From NCBI RefSeq assembly GCF_029168945.1, contig NC_083602.1, forward strand, positions 72,250,600-72,314,599: 64,000 nt of DNA. The letters are read 5' to 3'. Positions within the stretch are counted from its first letter, which is position 1. Every line of letters begins with the position of its first letter. Shown piece after piece: positions 1-10,333 of this stretch. The position numbers were made by a program, and so were the translations under genes. This DNA is from Cannabis sativa. Its lineage: Eukaryota; Streptophyta; Magnoliopsida; Rosales; Cannabaceae. Under the pieces are notes generated by a model. That model was given only the letters and a program-made list of their open reading frames with translations. It ran no database searches and was not told where the DNA came from.

Positions 1-76
1 TTGCTTGTAGTTGTTGTTTGTACAAGAAAAATTTGTATGTATGATGAAGATAGCCATAGAGCAGTAAGAATTTTAG

Positions 77-130
77 AATCTTATAGATCATAGAGGTAAT
101 TTGACTCAAAGACAATCAATAAAAGTGGCA
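77..130 (+). repeat. 54-bp direct repeat, copy 1
   Basis: Nearly identical to 1175-1228; one mismatch seen by eye. The similarity fades outside the stretch, so this is a short dispersed duplication 1098 bp apart. No terminal repeats or target-site duplication were seen. Confidence 0.75.
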
Positions 131-1174
131 GTGACATCAAAAAAGGAAGCTTTCAAGATGGTGGCGTGTGATTCACTATATACTATATAGTGGCATGTGA
201 TTCCACTATAGACAAGACTATATATGAAAGAGTGCATCTCAATAGTCAATAATTGCCTCTTTTCTAGGAGGATGCCTATATATGTGAATGAATGTATTTG
301 TGAATGATTATCTCTTTTGTGAAAGGATGCAAATATTACATTTCTGTTAAAGTTAACACTTTCTGTTTAAAAATATAAAAAAACTCTGTTAAGTCACAAT
401 AAAATCTGTTAAGACACAACAAAATGTGTTAGATAGACATTTATTTATATAATAACATATATGTAAGATATATGCTTATCTCATGATCCTCTTCGGGTAT
501 GGGGCACTTCTATTTTTTATTTTAGGTGTTTTCTATATATATTTTTATTGTTTAGGTAACAAGTGAGTTTGGTGCAGATAGACATTCATTTTCAATTTTA
601 GGAGAAACAAAAATAAGTGAAGTATGGTCTCGCTGTCTGCCATAGTATAAATATATATATGTATGCATTTATATATTTATATATATACACATGTACTTTA
701 TGGAAGAAAAAGAAAAGCCTTTGAGTTATAATCCTATTTTAAAAGTTTGAAAAGGGCGTGCTGCTCATAATCTCATCACAACCAAGCTTATTTGGGATGC
801 TCCCAAATTTGAAAAGGGTGTGGAATTGCCACTATGGCTGGAATGAACTTGCTTAATGTTTTTTTAGGAGTTGATCTCTTCAATGCTTACAGAAAAGAAA
901 TGATTCAACCTCAAAACTCCAATCATCATAAAGAGTGACAGACTAGACATACAGACCTTTAGGTTCAGAAAGAGTTACAATTATTTCATTGTTTGAATTA
1001 TTATTAAGATTTTAAACATTTTAGCAACTTTTGAGAATTTTAGTTTCAAAGTCTTCACAGTAATATTGTACTAGTTAAGTGACTACACTACAGACAAACA
1101 TTATACAAGTTTTATTATTAATCTAAAATGAGAACTTACTTTTGTAGATATTAGTGTGGTCATAAGAATTTCAT

Positions 1175-1228
1175 AATCTTATAGATCATAGAGGTAATTT
1201 GACTCAGAGACAATCAATAAAAGTGGCA
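1175..1228 (+). repeat. 54-bp direct repeat, copy 2
   Basis: Second copy of the repeat at 77-130. It overlaps the start of the doubtful open frame at 1199, which weakens that frame as a real gene. Confidence 0.75.
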
Positions 1229-3387
1229 ACGAGTAGCCTGAATAACCACAAACATGTTTACCATGGCTATATTGTGTTTGTTATCATCTGTGTTTTCTTG
1301 TTCACAAAAAATTTCAAGAAGATATCGATTCATGTTCCCAAAGAGGAGAATCATGGCAATGTCAAGGTGCCTAACATTAAGCCTAATTATCTTTATAGCA
1401 AAACCACTAACAAGTTTGAGGACATAACAACCAATCATAGGAATATGAGCCATGCTGTTGAGAAGACTGTCTATGTACTTTTAGTATATAATGCTGAGAG
1501 TTCAAAATCAAAATCAAGTTGCTTAGATACAAAGGAACAACTCAATATTCCAACAAGTGCAGAAGAAGAAGCAGTTTCAGAATCAATATTCCAAGATATT
1601 CAGTGTTTAAGCAGTTTCAGAATCAATATTCCAGAAATCTGAAATGGCGTTTTAATTATTGAAGTCACCTAAAGTGGAAATGAGTGATGAAGTGAAACTC
1701 ATAAGAGCTAAAGTGAAAGAGACCACCTGACCCAAGAACAAGAGGTACAAGGTTTTTCTAGTTTCATGGTTACACCACCAGCTTCTATTAAACACAGAGA
1801 AGTTCATAACCAAACTCTGGTAAATATCACTCTCTCTAATCTAATGATGAAAAAGTGTAATTTGTGAATGGATTTGTAGTTGTATGAGGGAGACATGAGA
1901 AGAGGGTGTTCTTCATTTTGTGCTCTGAAATGATCACTCGACTTACCTTTCAAGATCTCTTCTCACAATAAAAAACGTTAATAATCAATTAATTAGAAAT
2001 AAATAAATAAAAATGTGTAGATCGTCATGATTCAAGATCTAACTTACTTTTGAGTTCTATCAATCTGATTCTCAAAAACATTTCAAAAAGCTCTGGTACA
2101 TAGGCCTTCCTACTCAACTACATTAGAACCAATGATCAAACAATGGAAGAGGAAATTAATGACTACTGGTGGAGGCACAAACTAAAAAAAAAATCAGAGG
2201 ATATAAAATGGATAATTATATTTAAGAATATAGATTTATAAGAAAGTGAAATTTACCTAACTTTGATATTGTATAAAGAATGATGCACAGGTACGAAATC
2301 GCCAGTGGTGATGTTGGAACGAAGGTAGGAAGGGCGACGAAGGAGGAGGGCTGAAATCGTACGGTGCAAGGGGCTCTGGCGATGTTGAATGGAGGAACGA
2401 AGGTGGTGAGGAAGATGGCTACTGTTCAGGTGAGAAAGGTTCTTAGATAAGGGTATGTTGGGAATATAACAAATAAAAGAAGGTATAAATAAAATATATA
2501 AAAAAGGAGGGTAAAAATGAAAGTAGTTAACCCAAAATGGGTATAGGATGCAATTTCCTCTTATATCTCACTCTACACGTGTGGGCTAGGCCATATTTTA
2601 AGGTCCAATAAATATTTTCTCAATTTTACAATAAATAAGATTTATTATATTTTTTTTAATAAATAAAAATTAATTAATTCTCATTAACCTCTTATTTCAT
2701 AAGGATTAAGCTGAGTATTTTTTTTTACTAAAAGAATATATTTCTCTCTTAATATTATTTAAGAAGAATATTATATTTAACAAGTTAATATAGTTTTATC
2801 AAATAAAACTAAATAGTTAAATACTATTTAATTATTCAATTCATAATTATCATAACTATTCAAAATAACAAGTTTCATAAATTACTATTTTGCCTTTAAG
2901 AATTATTTCTCACAGAAATTAATTATCACTCAAATTTACTCATCAAATAAAACACCCCCTATACAGTGTTGTATAGAGGTGACTTGGGGACTATGGACCC
3001 ATATTTTGAAGCTCCAATAAATACTTGATTATTATCAATCTCATCAATAGAATAATCTAGTTACTAATTCCATTATTAATCCACTATAATATGAAATTGC
3101 ACTCTTTGATAATATAAAATTATATTTATAGAATTCTTACTAGTAGTCTATTGATATAATCATTATAAGTAGTTTGCCCTCCAATTATTAGTTCATAATT
3201 AGAGTTGGTCAAATTAATATTTTACCTTTCTAATTATCTTTTCATTCTTTATATACCATTAATTCAATGTGAACAGTTAATCTATAACTTATTATAGATT
3301 TAAATCCACCTGTTAGCACTATCAGAATTAACACTATGAGGAAACTAATATTTGATTCATTAGGAAAGTTTGGATTCCATTATAGTA

Positions 3388-5471
3388 TTGTAATGACCGC
3401 TCTAGTAATGTGGATTAGAAAAGGCAATTAGTACTAATTGTTATTATTTTATTATTTTATTATTATTTGTCAATTAATTTTGAATGTGGACCCCAATATT
3501 TAGAAATAAATATTAGAGTTATAATTTCTCAATTCTGGAGATTTTATTAAACTCTAGGGGTATTATTTAGCTTATATGTGAAATATGTTAATTTTGTAAT
3601 TTTTGCTCGGCGACAACGGAAAATGCGATGGATGGCTAGATTGATCACATGGGTAAGTTTAGAACCCTATTTTATAGTGGGGAATATTTTAGAGAAAATT
3701 AATTATCGGGATTGAGCTGGGTTATGGATTTTGACCATTTTACCCCTAGCTTTAGAAATACCCTAGTTTTAAGTCTAAGGGCATTTTGGTCTTTTGTTTA
3801 TGGATGAGTGAGGTGGCTGCCCAAGTAGTTGACACCTAGTACTTTGTTTTTCAGCAAGTTTTAATTAAAGGAAAAATCATTTCATTGAGGGAAAAATCAA
3901 AGAAAAATCCAATTGAAGAGAACTCTCTCTTTCTTTCTCTTTTCTCTTTCGGCTGGGGCAGAAATCAAGGGGGAAGGGCTGTTAAATCTTGGAGTTTCCA
4001 GCAAAGGAAGCTTGGAAGATTCAAGTTGAGGTAAGCCCTAAAGAACCCTTCTTAGTTTTCAAGTTTTAAAGTTAGGTTGAATTGGTGAGTTTGTAATTTA
4101 GGGGCTGTTAAGGTTTGATGTGTTTAGGATTCGAATTCTAGGGTTAGTTTGAGTTGATTGAAGTTCCTAGCAGCTAATTTTATTGCTTGAGTATGGTTTT
4201 AAGCAAGCTTGAGTTTTGAAACTCAAGCTTTGAGCTTTAATGGCATAAATTGAATTATTGGTTTGTTCTGTGATTTGTTGATTGGAAATGGATGTTTATA
4301 CATTGTATAGGTATACTGGAGAGTTTGGTAAAGTTTGGGATTGAATTGAATCAAGAGGGATAATTTTTTGGTTCCCAGCAGTAGAACCGGAATTCTGGTT
4401 CTGGGTGGTCTGTACCAACCGGTCGACCGGTTGGTGACCCAAAACCGGGATGCCGGTTGGGAACCGGTTTACCTGTTGGGGGATTTTCCAGAACCCTAGT
4501 TTTGGCCAATTTTGAGATATTTAGGGTATTACCATGAGGTTTATCGATAGGGAAACTTTTAGTTTCAAGTTTTAAGTCCCGAAAAGTGATTTAGCGAGTC
4601 ACTCATCTGTATTACTATTATTGTGATTAGGGCATCCATCTAGCACGTGAATTCCGTTCAGGTCGGCCAGCACACTTGAATTCGGAAAACAGGTAAGAAC
4701 TGTGTATAATGTATGATGTGATTATCTGAATGTGTGTATATGTGTTTATATATGCATGCTTGAATTATGTTAAACACTACCAACACTTGTATGAATAAGT
4801 TATAGAGTGTATTGGTACAGTGATTGTTGTGAATATGAGTACGATACAGTGATACCAACACAATCATGGATAATGCTAAGGTGTGTGGTACATCACTCAG
4901 TGTTACTCCGTGATCGGGATAAACCCTACCAACACTCGTACAGTGAGGTACGTTGTGTATGTGGTATAGTGGTTGTACCCTGGTATTGAACGTTCATACT
5001 CATCTGTTAAGCTCTGTAAATAGGTGTATGGGCGCCTATTTACAGGTCGGAAATTATATGGTATGTTATATGCATTTCTTACTGAGTCTGTTGACTCACA
5101 GTTTCTGCTTCCATGTGTAGGTAAAGGAAAGGCGAAGGCTGAACAGGAATGAACCTGAGCTCGGGTGAGATTGTACATGTCAAGCGGCGCGACCTGGAGT
5201 GTTCGGTCTCGGGACATCTGGGAGTTGTATTTTGAAAGTCGCTGTGCGACCCAGAACTTGTGTATTTTGAATGTAAAGCTTAAACAGTAAATTTTCAAAA
5301 GTTTGAAATCGGGATCCCGGGATTGGTAAATATTATATTATTTTACAAAGTTTAATGTTTAAAGCAAAAAATTTTAAATTTGACACGTTTTTCGAGAAAT
5401 TTCTTTGATTAGCAAAGATTGCACAATAATTGAAAAAGCACTGTAGCGTGCCTTAGCATTAGGGCGTTACA
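3388..5471 (+). mobile_element. Solo LTR of a Ty3/gypsy-type element
   Basis: The 2084-bp unit begins TGTAATGACC and ends GGGCGTTACA, with the inverted ends TGTAA/TTACA. It is flanked by a perfect 5-bp target-site duplication AGTAT (3383-3387 and 5472-5476). No internal region, primer binding site or pol is present, so it is a solo LTR left by LTR-LTR recombination. The part from about 4640 to 5290 is similar in layout to the minus-strand LTR D around 48.6-53.9 kb. The length and TGTAA ends fit large plant gypsy (chromovirus/Tekay-like) LTRs; the lineage is inferred. Confidence 0.88.
4414..4435. repeat. 22-bp perfect palindrome in the solo LTR
   Basis: The sequence is its own reverse complement over 22 bp, with core ACCGGTCGACCGGT. 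More ACCGG/CCGGT words follow to about 4470. It lies about 1.03 kb into the LTR, upstream of the likely transcribed part. It could be a cruciform or a factor-binding site. Confidence 0.85.
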
Positions 5472-5900
5472 AGTATAATATGTTCCCAACTACTCATGTT
5501 ATTAAGCTCCCAAAATAGAAGTTGTAAGAATTATTTTCTCTGAGAAACCATAACGAGTGAATCAAAGAACTCAATAAGCACAAATAAGAGTTCATGTATA
5601 CTCAGAATTCAAGCTAATCTAATAATGATCATCTTTGTGATATGAATAATTCTTGGTAAACGACATGTTAATGAAAGATGTTATTACATATTAGTCCAGT
5701 CATGTATAATCAAATTATACACAACACATTTACCACATGTCTATCCACATATATGATTCAAATCAAAATTACACACACTAGAGTATAGTGCATAGTAAAT
5801 CGTACTTAGTAGTTATATATTAAAAATTCATTTACTTTGATACATTACTGACTAGTTTTATTTATATTGTATAATCTTAATTCTCTTGTACATTCTTAAA

Positions 5901-6186
5901 CAGGGCCAGCTCTAAGAATATATGAGCCTAAGACGAATTATATTTTTGGGTCCTCACTCTCAAAAATATATAAAAAATATTAAAAATAGTGTCATGGGAT
6001 TCAAACCCATGACATTATACAATATATCATATACCCCAACTAACTAAACAATATTTATTATTTATAATACATTTAATTTTTCTTAAATAAAAGCCTAATA
6101 AAATTTTTTATTTTTTTATTTTGGGCCGCCGAAATGTATGGGCCCTAGGCACGAGCCTAGCCCGCCTATGTCTAGGGCCATCCCTG
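5901..6186. mobile_element. Small non-autonomous hAT-like element
   Basis: This 286-bp unit starts CAGGGCCAGC and ends GGCCATCCCTG, giving CAGGG-type inverted ends. The flanking octamers (TTCTTAAA and CCCTTACA) agree at five of eight positions, as an eroded 8-bp target duplication might. Inside is the inverted repeat GTCATGGG...CCCATGAC, and a GGGCCCTAGGC tail typical of small plant hAT derivatives. No coding capacity. Confidence 0.6.
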
Positions 6187-6373
6187 CCCTTACAAGATTA
6201 TACATTCTCTATATGAATAAAGAATTTTTAGATATTTATTAATTATACTTCTATAATTAATGTATTTATTTATCTTATAATTGTATATCATATATTCTAT
6301 AATATATTATTTATTAATTACTTGCTTTTAGAGCATAAATTTCAATTTGTTCGGTCAGGGTCGAGTCGTGACT

Positions 6374-6691
6374 GAGATTTCGAGATTGGAAATTGGACAA
6401 GTGCTTTAGAGGTTGAAGGGTGATTTCTCGGGTGTTAGTATTATGGAATCTGATTGTCTAATTTTGGTATAAACTGTTAGAAATTTAAATATTTTGTCAT
6501 CCATATTTGGTGGTGTCGTTAAAGATTGTAAACAACTTTTATCTTTTTCTAGTAATATATATGTACGTTTTGTCAAACAATTTGCTAATTGGTCACCTTA
6601 TAGCTATAGAGTCTTATTTATATATTGATCGTATTTTCTTAAGTCTAATCTCCCTTTAAATCTTGTTGACATATTTGAGACCGTTAAATAA
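6374..6691 (+). pseudogene. Fossil RNase H-like domain (plant RVT_3 type)
   Basis: Read in one frame for 106 codons, this encodes a decayed C-terminal RNase H-like domain of the kind found in plant non-LTR retrotransposons and derived host proteins. Recognisable landmarks are FSGVSIMESDCLILV, FGGVVKDCKQLL and VRFVKQFANW, followed by a tail like LPLNLVDIFE. Three in-frame stops interrupt it. The catalytic N-terminal part and any upstream reverse transcriptase are absent. I read it as a dead fragment left by a LINE or a retroposed host gene; the assignment is from pattern memory. Confidence 0.6.
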
Positions 6692-6878
6692 AATTTACAG
6701 TTAAAATATTTTGCTTTGACTAATGATAACAAATATATCCCCTTTTTTGTAAAAAAAAATTCACATATGTCATCACAAAATCATTTATTCTTTACTTCAC
6801 ACTTGAGAAAATTAAAATTCACAAACCACAATCAATCAATCAAACGACATAAAAAATGAGAAAATTCGCCCGAGAATA

Positions 6879-8176
6879 TCAAAACGACAGCGTAATAGCA
6901 AGAAGCAATCCAGAAAACGACATAACAAAGAACTGAACAATCCCAAACGCAACCAAAGAAGTAGCACCCGAAAAGCTCCCGCTGGGCTTATCGGTGCTCA
7001 GAATCATAACAAGCCAGTCGTTCTCGGAGCCGACACCAGCGCCGGTATACTTCTTATCTTTGAGGAACTTCGTGTAGGCAGTCTTTGTGAAGTTATTGAG
7101 AACGACATCTCTGACCAATTTGTGGACACAGACCGGCAAAATGATACCGTCCATGGTGGAGTTTACTTCGATATCGCACTTCTTGGCGAGCTTAGGGAAA
7201 TTGACGAGCATGGGAACCGTGCGATATGGATCTTTGGCGAAAGCTTCGTTACCAGTGCAGTCCTGATCGGCGAGATCATCGGCGATTTCGTCGGCAAGGC
7301 AATCTGCTGGGTTGTTCCTCTTCAGAGCCGATACGTTATGCGATTGCCGGTAATCGTTGATCGCGTTGAATATATCATCTTCTTTCTCTGAAAATGATTT
7401 GAATTTTGAATTATAACATAACAATAAATTGTACAGATTTGATATAATTAATATTTATGAAGAAGTGTAAAACGGTCTACTTAGGAGGAGTTGAAGTTCT
7501 AATTAGTAAATATAATTAATTTTTAACAAAATATTATACAATTAACAAATATATTATTTTTTTGAAAATTGCTAAGACACCGGTGGTGCCTAACACTCTC
7601 TTATGTATGTCAGTATTGTTATTGGTCTAGCGAAGTATTGAGTCGCACATAATTTAATATAATAGTTTTTAAGGACTATCGCAACGTGACATGTCAAGAA
7701 AGTGTTAGGTACCACTAGTGCCTTATAGCAATGCTAATCATGTTGTTTATTGATTGAAGACATGGAACGTCGACAGTGAATTTGAGTCTTCTTGAAAATG
7801 ATATAATTTTATATAATATTTTCGTACCGCCAATCTAAAAAAAATGCTACAATTATCTTTAAATAACCGAAATTTATGTTACATTTTAAAACATTAAACA
7901 TCATCATAAAAATTAGATAAATAAGAGCTGTTAAAAAAACTACACAATATGCTGAACAAATTGGGGATTGGGACAAGTGAAGTGATTTCAAGAGCCTTCC
8001 TAGTAAAATCTCTCAAGAGAGCAATTTAGCCTAGAAAACATTAACTACTAACGCATTAGAAAAGATAATAAGTTGACAAAAGGAGGAGGTTTACCATTAC
8101 ATTCCACTGGATGAGAATACAAGAGCAAAGTACTAGCAAGTGCAAAAAGAACTAGGCTCATGTTGGAGAAGGCCAT
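6879..8176 (-). CDS. GPI-anchored secreted protein, At3g06035/At5g19250-like (paralog 1)
   Basis: A two-exon gene. Exon 1 is 8176-8095 (27 codons plus one base); exon 2 is 7387-6879. The intron (8094-7388, 707 nt) starts GTAAAC and ends TTTTCAG. The product is 196 residues. It has an N-terminal signal peptide of about 26 residues opening MAFSNMSLVLFALAS, a middle domain with the family pattern INDYRQ...CLADEIADDL...GAGVGSENDW, four cysteines shared with its neighbour, and a hydrophobic C-terminal tail after small residues, as for GPI attachment. N-glycosylation sequons (NVS, NFT, NST) fit an extracellular protein. Plants have several such uncharacterised GPI proteins at the outer face of the plasma membrane; biochemical function is unknown. 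The exon 1 ATG was chosen because it supplies the signal peptide missing from the exon 2 frame. The paralog at 8723-9604 lies in tandem. The long intron carries a small MITE-like insertion. Confidence 0.88.
7568..7732. mobile_element. MITE-like element inside an intron
   Basis: The two ends are long imperfect inverted repeats of about 35 bp. The left begins ATTGCTAAGACACC and the inverted right end begins ATTGCTATAAGGCAC; both continue with GTGGTNCCTAACACT. The 165-bp unit has no coding capacity. No clear target-site duplication is visible, so the superfamily is open. It lies in the intron of paralog 1; the neighbouring paralog has a shorter 297-nt intron. Confidence 0.6.
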
Positions 8177-8722
8177 TGATAAGTATCTGAAGATCCTTCC
8201 TTTGGTTTATGTGTTCAATTTAATTGGAAGATATATATCATTAGGTGTGAAGAGCCTTTGGATATGTAACCAATATATATAAGAAGAAAAAAAAACCTCT
8301 TGTACTTGAAGACTTCTTTGCTCTCAAATTAAATATTCTTCTTTAATACTTTGCTTACTTTAAGTTATCTTGGCAGTGGAGGCGATTCCATATGCCATAT
8401 TTGCTCGTTACACTTATGTTACAAGAATAATATGACTCTGTATGCCAGACTGTACCAACCTTTTGATCACAAAAGGTGGATTTCAATGGGGGAAAATCAT
8501 CTCTTGTAAATGAATTTTTTTACTTTTTGACATTATCTACATCTACACCAAAATTAAATCAATAGAAATTGTAGAAAGAAAAAAACACTGAAGAAAGCTC
8601 TAGTGAATCACGTCTTTTCTGATGTTAAAAAAGCATAATTTACAGAGATGAAAGTTGCTTAAAGATGCACACTACAACAGTACACAATAGAAAAGAAAGA
8701 CAAAAAACCCAACTTGTGTACT
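8177..8722. promoter_or_regulatory. Intergenic region between the two GPI-protein genes
   Basis: Contains the minus-strand promoter of the gene at 6879-8176 and the 3' flank of 8723-9604. Read on the minus strand, TATATATTGG-like boxes lie at 8273-8281 and 8231-8239, 55-105 nt upstream of the start codon. No open frame of note. Confidence 0.45.
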
Positions 8723-9604
8723 TCAGCTTAAAACAAACATTAATCCCCCTAAAGCGATGGGAAGTAAGTAATGACCAAAACCCATCTGGGAAACTAAGGA
8801 CACAGCCTTTGAAAAGCTTCCAGTAGAAGTACTAGTTGTCAAAATAACCACCATCCAATCCTCCTCAGATCCAACACCAACCCCAGTATACTTGGAATTG
8901 TTGAGGTACTTTGCATAAGAAGAATGCGTGTAGTTTGTGAGAACAAGGGTTGGGACCATTTTGGGGACGCAAACTGGGAGTATCACCCCATCTGATGTGG
9001 TGTTCATATCGATTTTGCACTTGTTCAAGAGCTTAGGGTAGTTGGCCAGTTGGGTCTGGGTGGCTGGCACAATGGTGGAACCTGTGGTTATGGTGGTGCA
9101 AGGTTGGTCCTCTAATTCACTGGCTATTTTATCAGCTAAGCACTCTGCTTTGCCATTCTTTACGAACTGGGGTAAATTTACTGATTGCCTGTAACTGTTG
9201 ATCCCTTGAAGAAGATTGTCTTCATCATCTGCACGTAAATTAGTGAAGCAAGTTTCAGAAAAAGCCACAATCATACCATAACTCAACTGGCATACTTGTT
9301 AGTTGTTTGCATGCAGATCTTGAAGATGTAAAATGTCAAACATATGGAAAGATGGAATTTCATATTAAGTCAACTTTTAGAAATCAAGTTACGTTGGTTA
9401 TTATGTTAACACTGGAAAAACTGAGATTTGCAGGCATAATCATCTATGAACATCCTACAGTTTATACATGTTATCTTCAATACACCAAAAAAATAAAATG
9501 ATGAGAAATAGAGAGAAGTGAGTACCATTACTGAGCACCAAGCTGGAAAATAAGAGAGAGACATGAACAAGCACGAAGATGAAACTAAGTTTGGAGAATG
9601 CCAT
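8723..9604 (-). CDS. GPI-anchored secreted protein, At3g06035/At5g19250-like (paralog 2)
   Basis: A two-exon gene. Exon 1 is 9604-9526 (26 codons plus one base); exon 2 is 9228-8723. The 297-nt intron (9525-9229) starts GTACTC and ends ACGTGCAG. Splicing gives 194 residues. They comprise a signal peptide (opening MAFSKLSFIFVLVHVS), a DDEDNLLQGINSYRQ start to the mature protein, the four conserved cysteines (in ECLAD, QPCTT, NKCKI and LPVCV), the motif YTGVGVGSEEDW, and a C-terminal hydrophobic tail for GPI replacement. Splice phase and signal-peptide opening match paralog 1, so the pair arose by tandem duplication. Without splicing the exon 2 frame has no signal peptide. It is probably displayed at the cell surface; no enzymatic role is known. 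It stands head to head with the dehydrogenase at 10334, so the two may share promoter elements. Confidence 0.9.
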
Positions 9605-9817
9605 GGAGTTATATCAATCCTAAAAGGACAGAGAACCGTTATCAAAAGGAGATTCAGAATCTGTAACTACGTAAAGAAAACAGAGACATTGAGAGCTTAT
9701 TTAATGAATTGGCTTACATTTATTACTATTGACACCGCGTTGTGAAGGAGTTTCCAAGTGTTTGTGTGCTGGTTTGGACAACAGGAAAAGAGAGACAGGT
9801 ATCATCGTGCCTGGTAG

Positions 9818-9844
9818 ACACGTGGCTTCCATGCAAACCATGCA
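9818..9844 (+). promoter_or_regulatory. ABRE plus two RY elements
   Basis: ACACGTGGC (9818-9826) is a G-box type ABRE. It is followed closely by two CATGCA RY boxes at 9830-9835 and 9839-9844. Clustering of ABRE with RY is the known signature of seed-expressed promoters bound by bZIP and B3 (ABI3/FUS3) factors. Activity here is inferred. Confidence 0.6.
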
Positions 9845-10057
9845 ACAACACATATCTTGGAAGGTTTATCTTAATTTTAAACTTCACCGTTTTCAATCGG
9901 AAATACAAAAAGAAAACTTGGATTTCAACTAGTAACAACTAATCGTGATGTTTTTTCTAGTAGGCTCTGAATTCTCCGTATATGATCTTCCATTTGGCTA
10001 AGCCCAGACTCTTTCCAAGAGAAATTCTCAATAAGATGAACCCAGAGCTAAAACTGG

Positions 10058-10091
10058 ACGTGTCTACTCCAACATAGTAACATGGCACGTG
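10058..10091 (+). promoter_or_regulatory. Two further ACGTG motifs (ABRE-like)
   Basis: ACGTGTC at 10058-10064 fits the ACGTGKC ABRE consensus. CACGTG at 10086-10091 is a palindromic G-box. Both lie 105-140 bp upstream of the TATA box of the dehydrogenase gene, the usual place for ABA-response elements. Confidence 0.6.
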
Positions 10092-10193
10092 GACACCAAC
10101 TCTCTTGCCACCTCACAAGCTCTGTCCAGTTCCGATTCACTACATAATAACTCGTTCCCACTCAATTTTCTTATTACACAAGTTATTTGTATC

Positions 10194-10204
10194 CTATATA
10201 TATG
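10194..10204 (+). promoter_or_regulatory. TATA box of the dehydrogenase gene
   Basis: CTATATATATG lies 130 bp before the ATG at 10334. That implies transcription starting near 10225-10235 and a 5' leader of about 100 nt. Confidence 0.55.
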
Positions 10205-10333
10205 TTTTACAGGGGATTGTTTTCCTCCAGAGTCTTGACAATCAGAGCTTATCCAACCATAACTCACTTGAATTCCCTCTGTCCAGAAACTTTCCCTGTT
10301 GCCCAGAAGTGTCCAACTAGGGATTTTGAGAGA

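Larger units (their letters stand above)
1..2560. other. AT-rich gene-poor left arm
   Basis: No gene can be supported here. The longest open frame (1199-1642, 147 codons) opens with TTG rather than ATG, resembles no family I recognise, and ends across a 40-bp-period duplication (1571-1593 repeated at 1611-1633). It has one hydrophobic stretch near its N-terminus. A direct repeat pairs 77-130 with 1175-1228. A stretch around 280-450 resembles, in inverted orientation, 48945-49100. The part at 2280-2460 is G-rich but has no convincing reading frame. Confidence 0.5.
2565..5885 (-). mobile_element. Degenerate Copia LTR remnant, interrupted
   Basis: The flanks 2565-3382 and 5477-5885 resemble in order and wording the LTRs of Copia B (24368-26276), for example the stretch around 'GGGGACTATGGACCC' and the following CTCCAATAAAT. 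Similarity is patchy and the outer limits are not defined. The solo LTR at 3388-5471 splits it. The orientation matches Copia B as it lies in the window. This is an old insertion with no coding content. Confidence 0.5.
9605..10333. promoter_or_regulatory. Divergent promoter region with ABRE and RY motifs
   Basis: This 729-bp spacer separates two divergent start codons. For the minus gene, an ATTAAATAAGC TATA-like box (9695-9705) and CCAAT (9708-9712) sit about 100 nt upstream. For the plus gene, TATATATATG (10195-10204) sits 130 nt upstream. Several ACGTG-core motifs and a pair of RY elements lie between. Short open frames in the spacer show no protein resemblance. Confidence 0.6.

Noticed and set aside
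1199..1642. 147-codon open frame as a gene
   Set aside because: It starts with TTG, lies partly on a dispersed repeat, ends over a local duplication and matches no family I know.
4658..5298. Open frames in the solo LTR
   Set aside because: LTR sequence with no recognised domain; short and overlapping on both strands.
9307..9942. Several short open frames in the intron and promoter of the second GPI-protein gene
   Set aside because: They overlap the intron, the signal-peptide exon on the other strand and the promoter; none resembles a protein.
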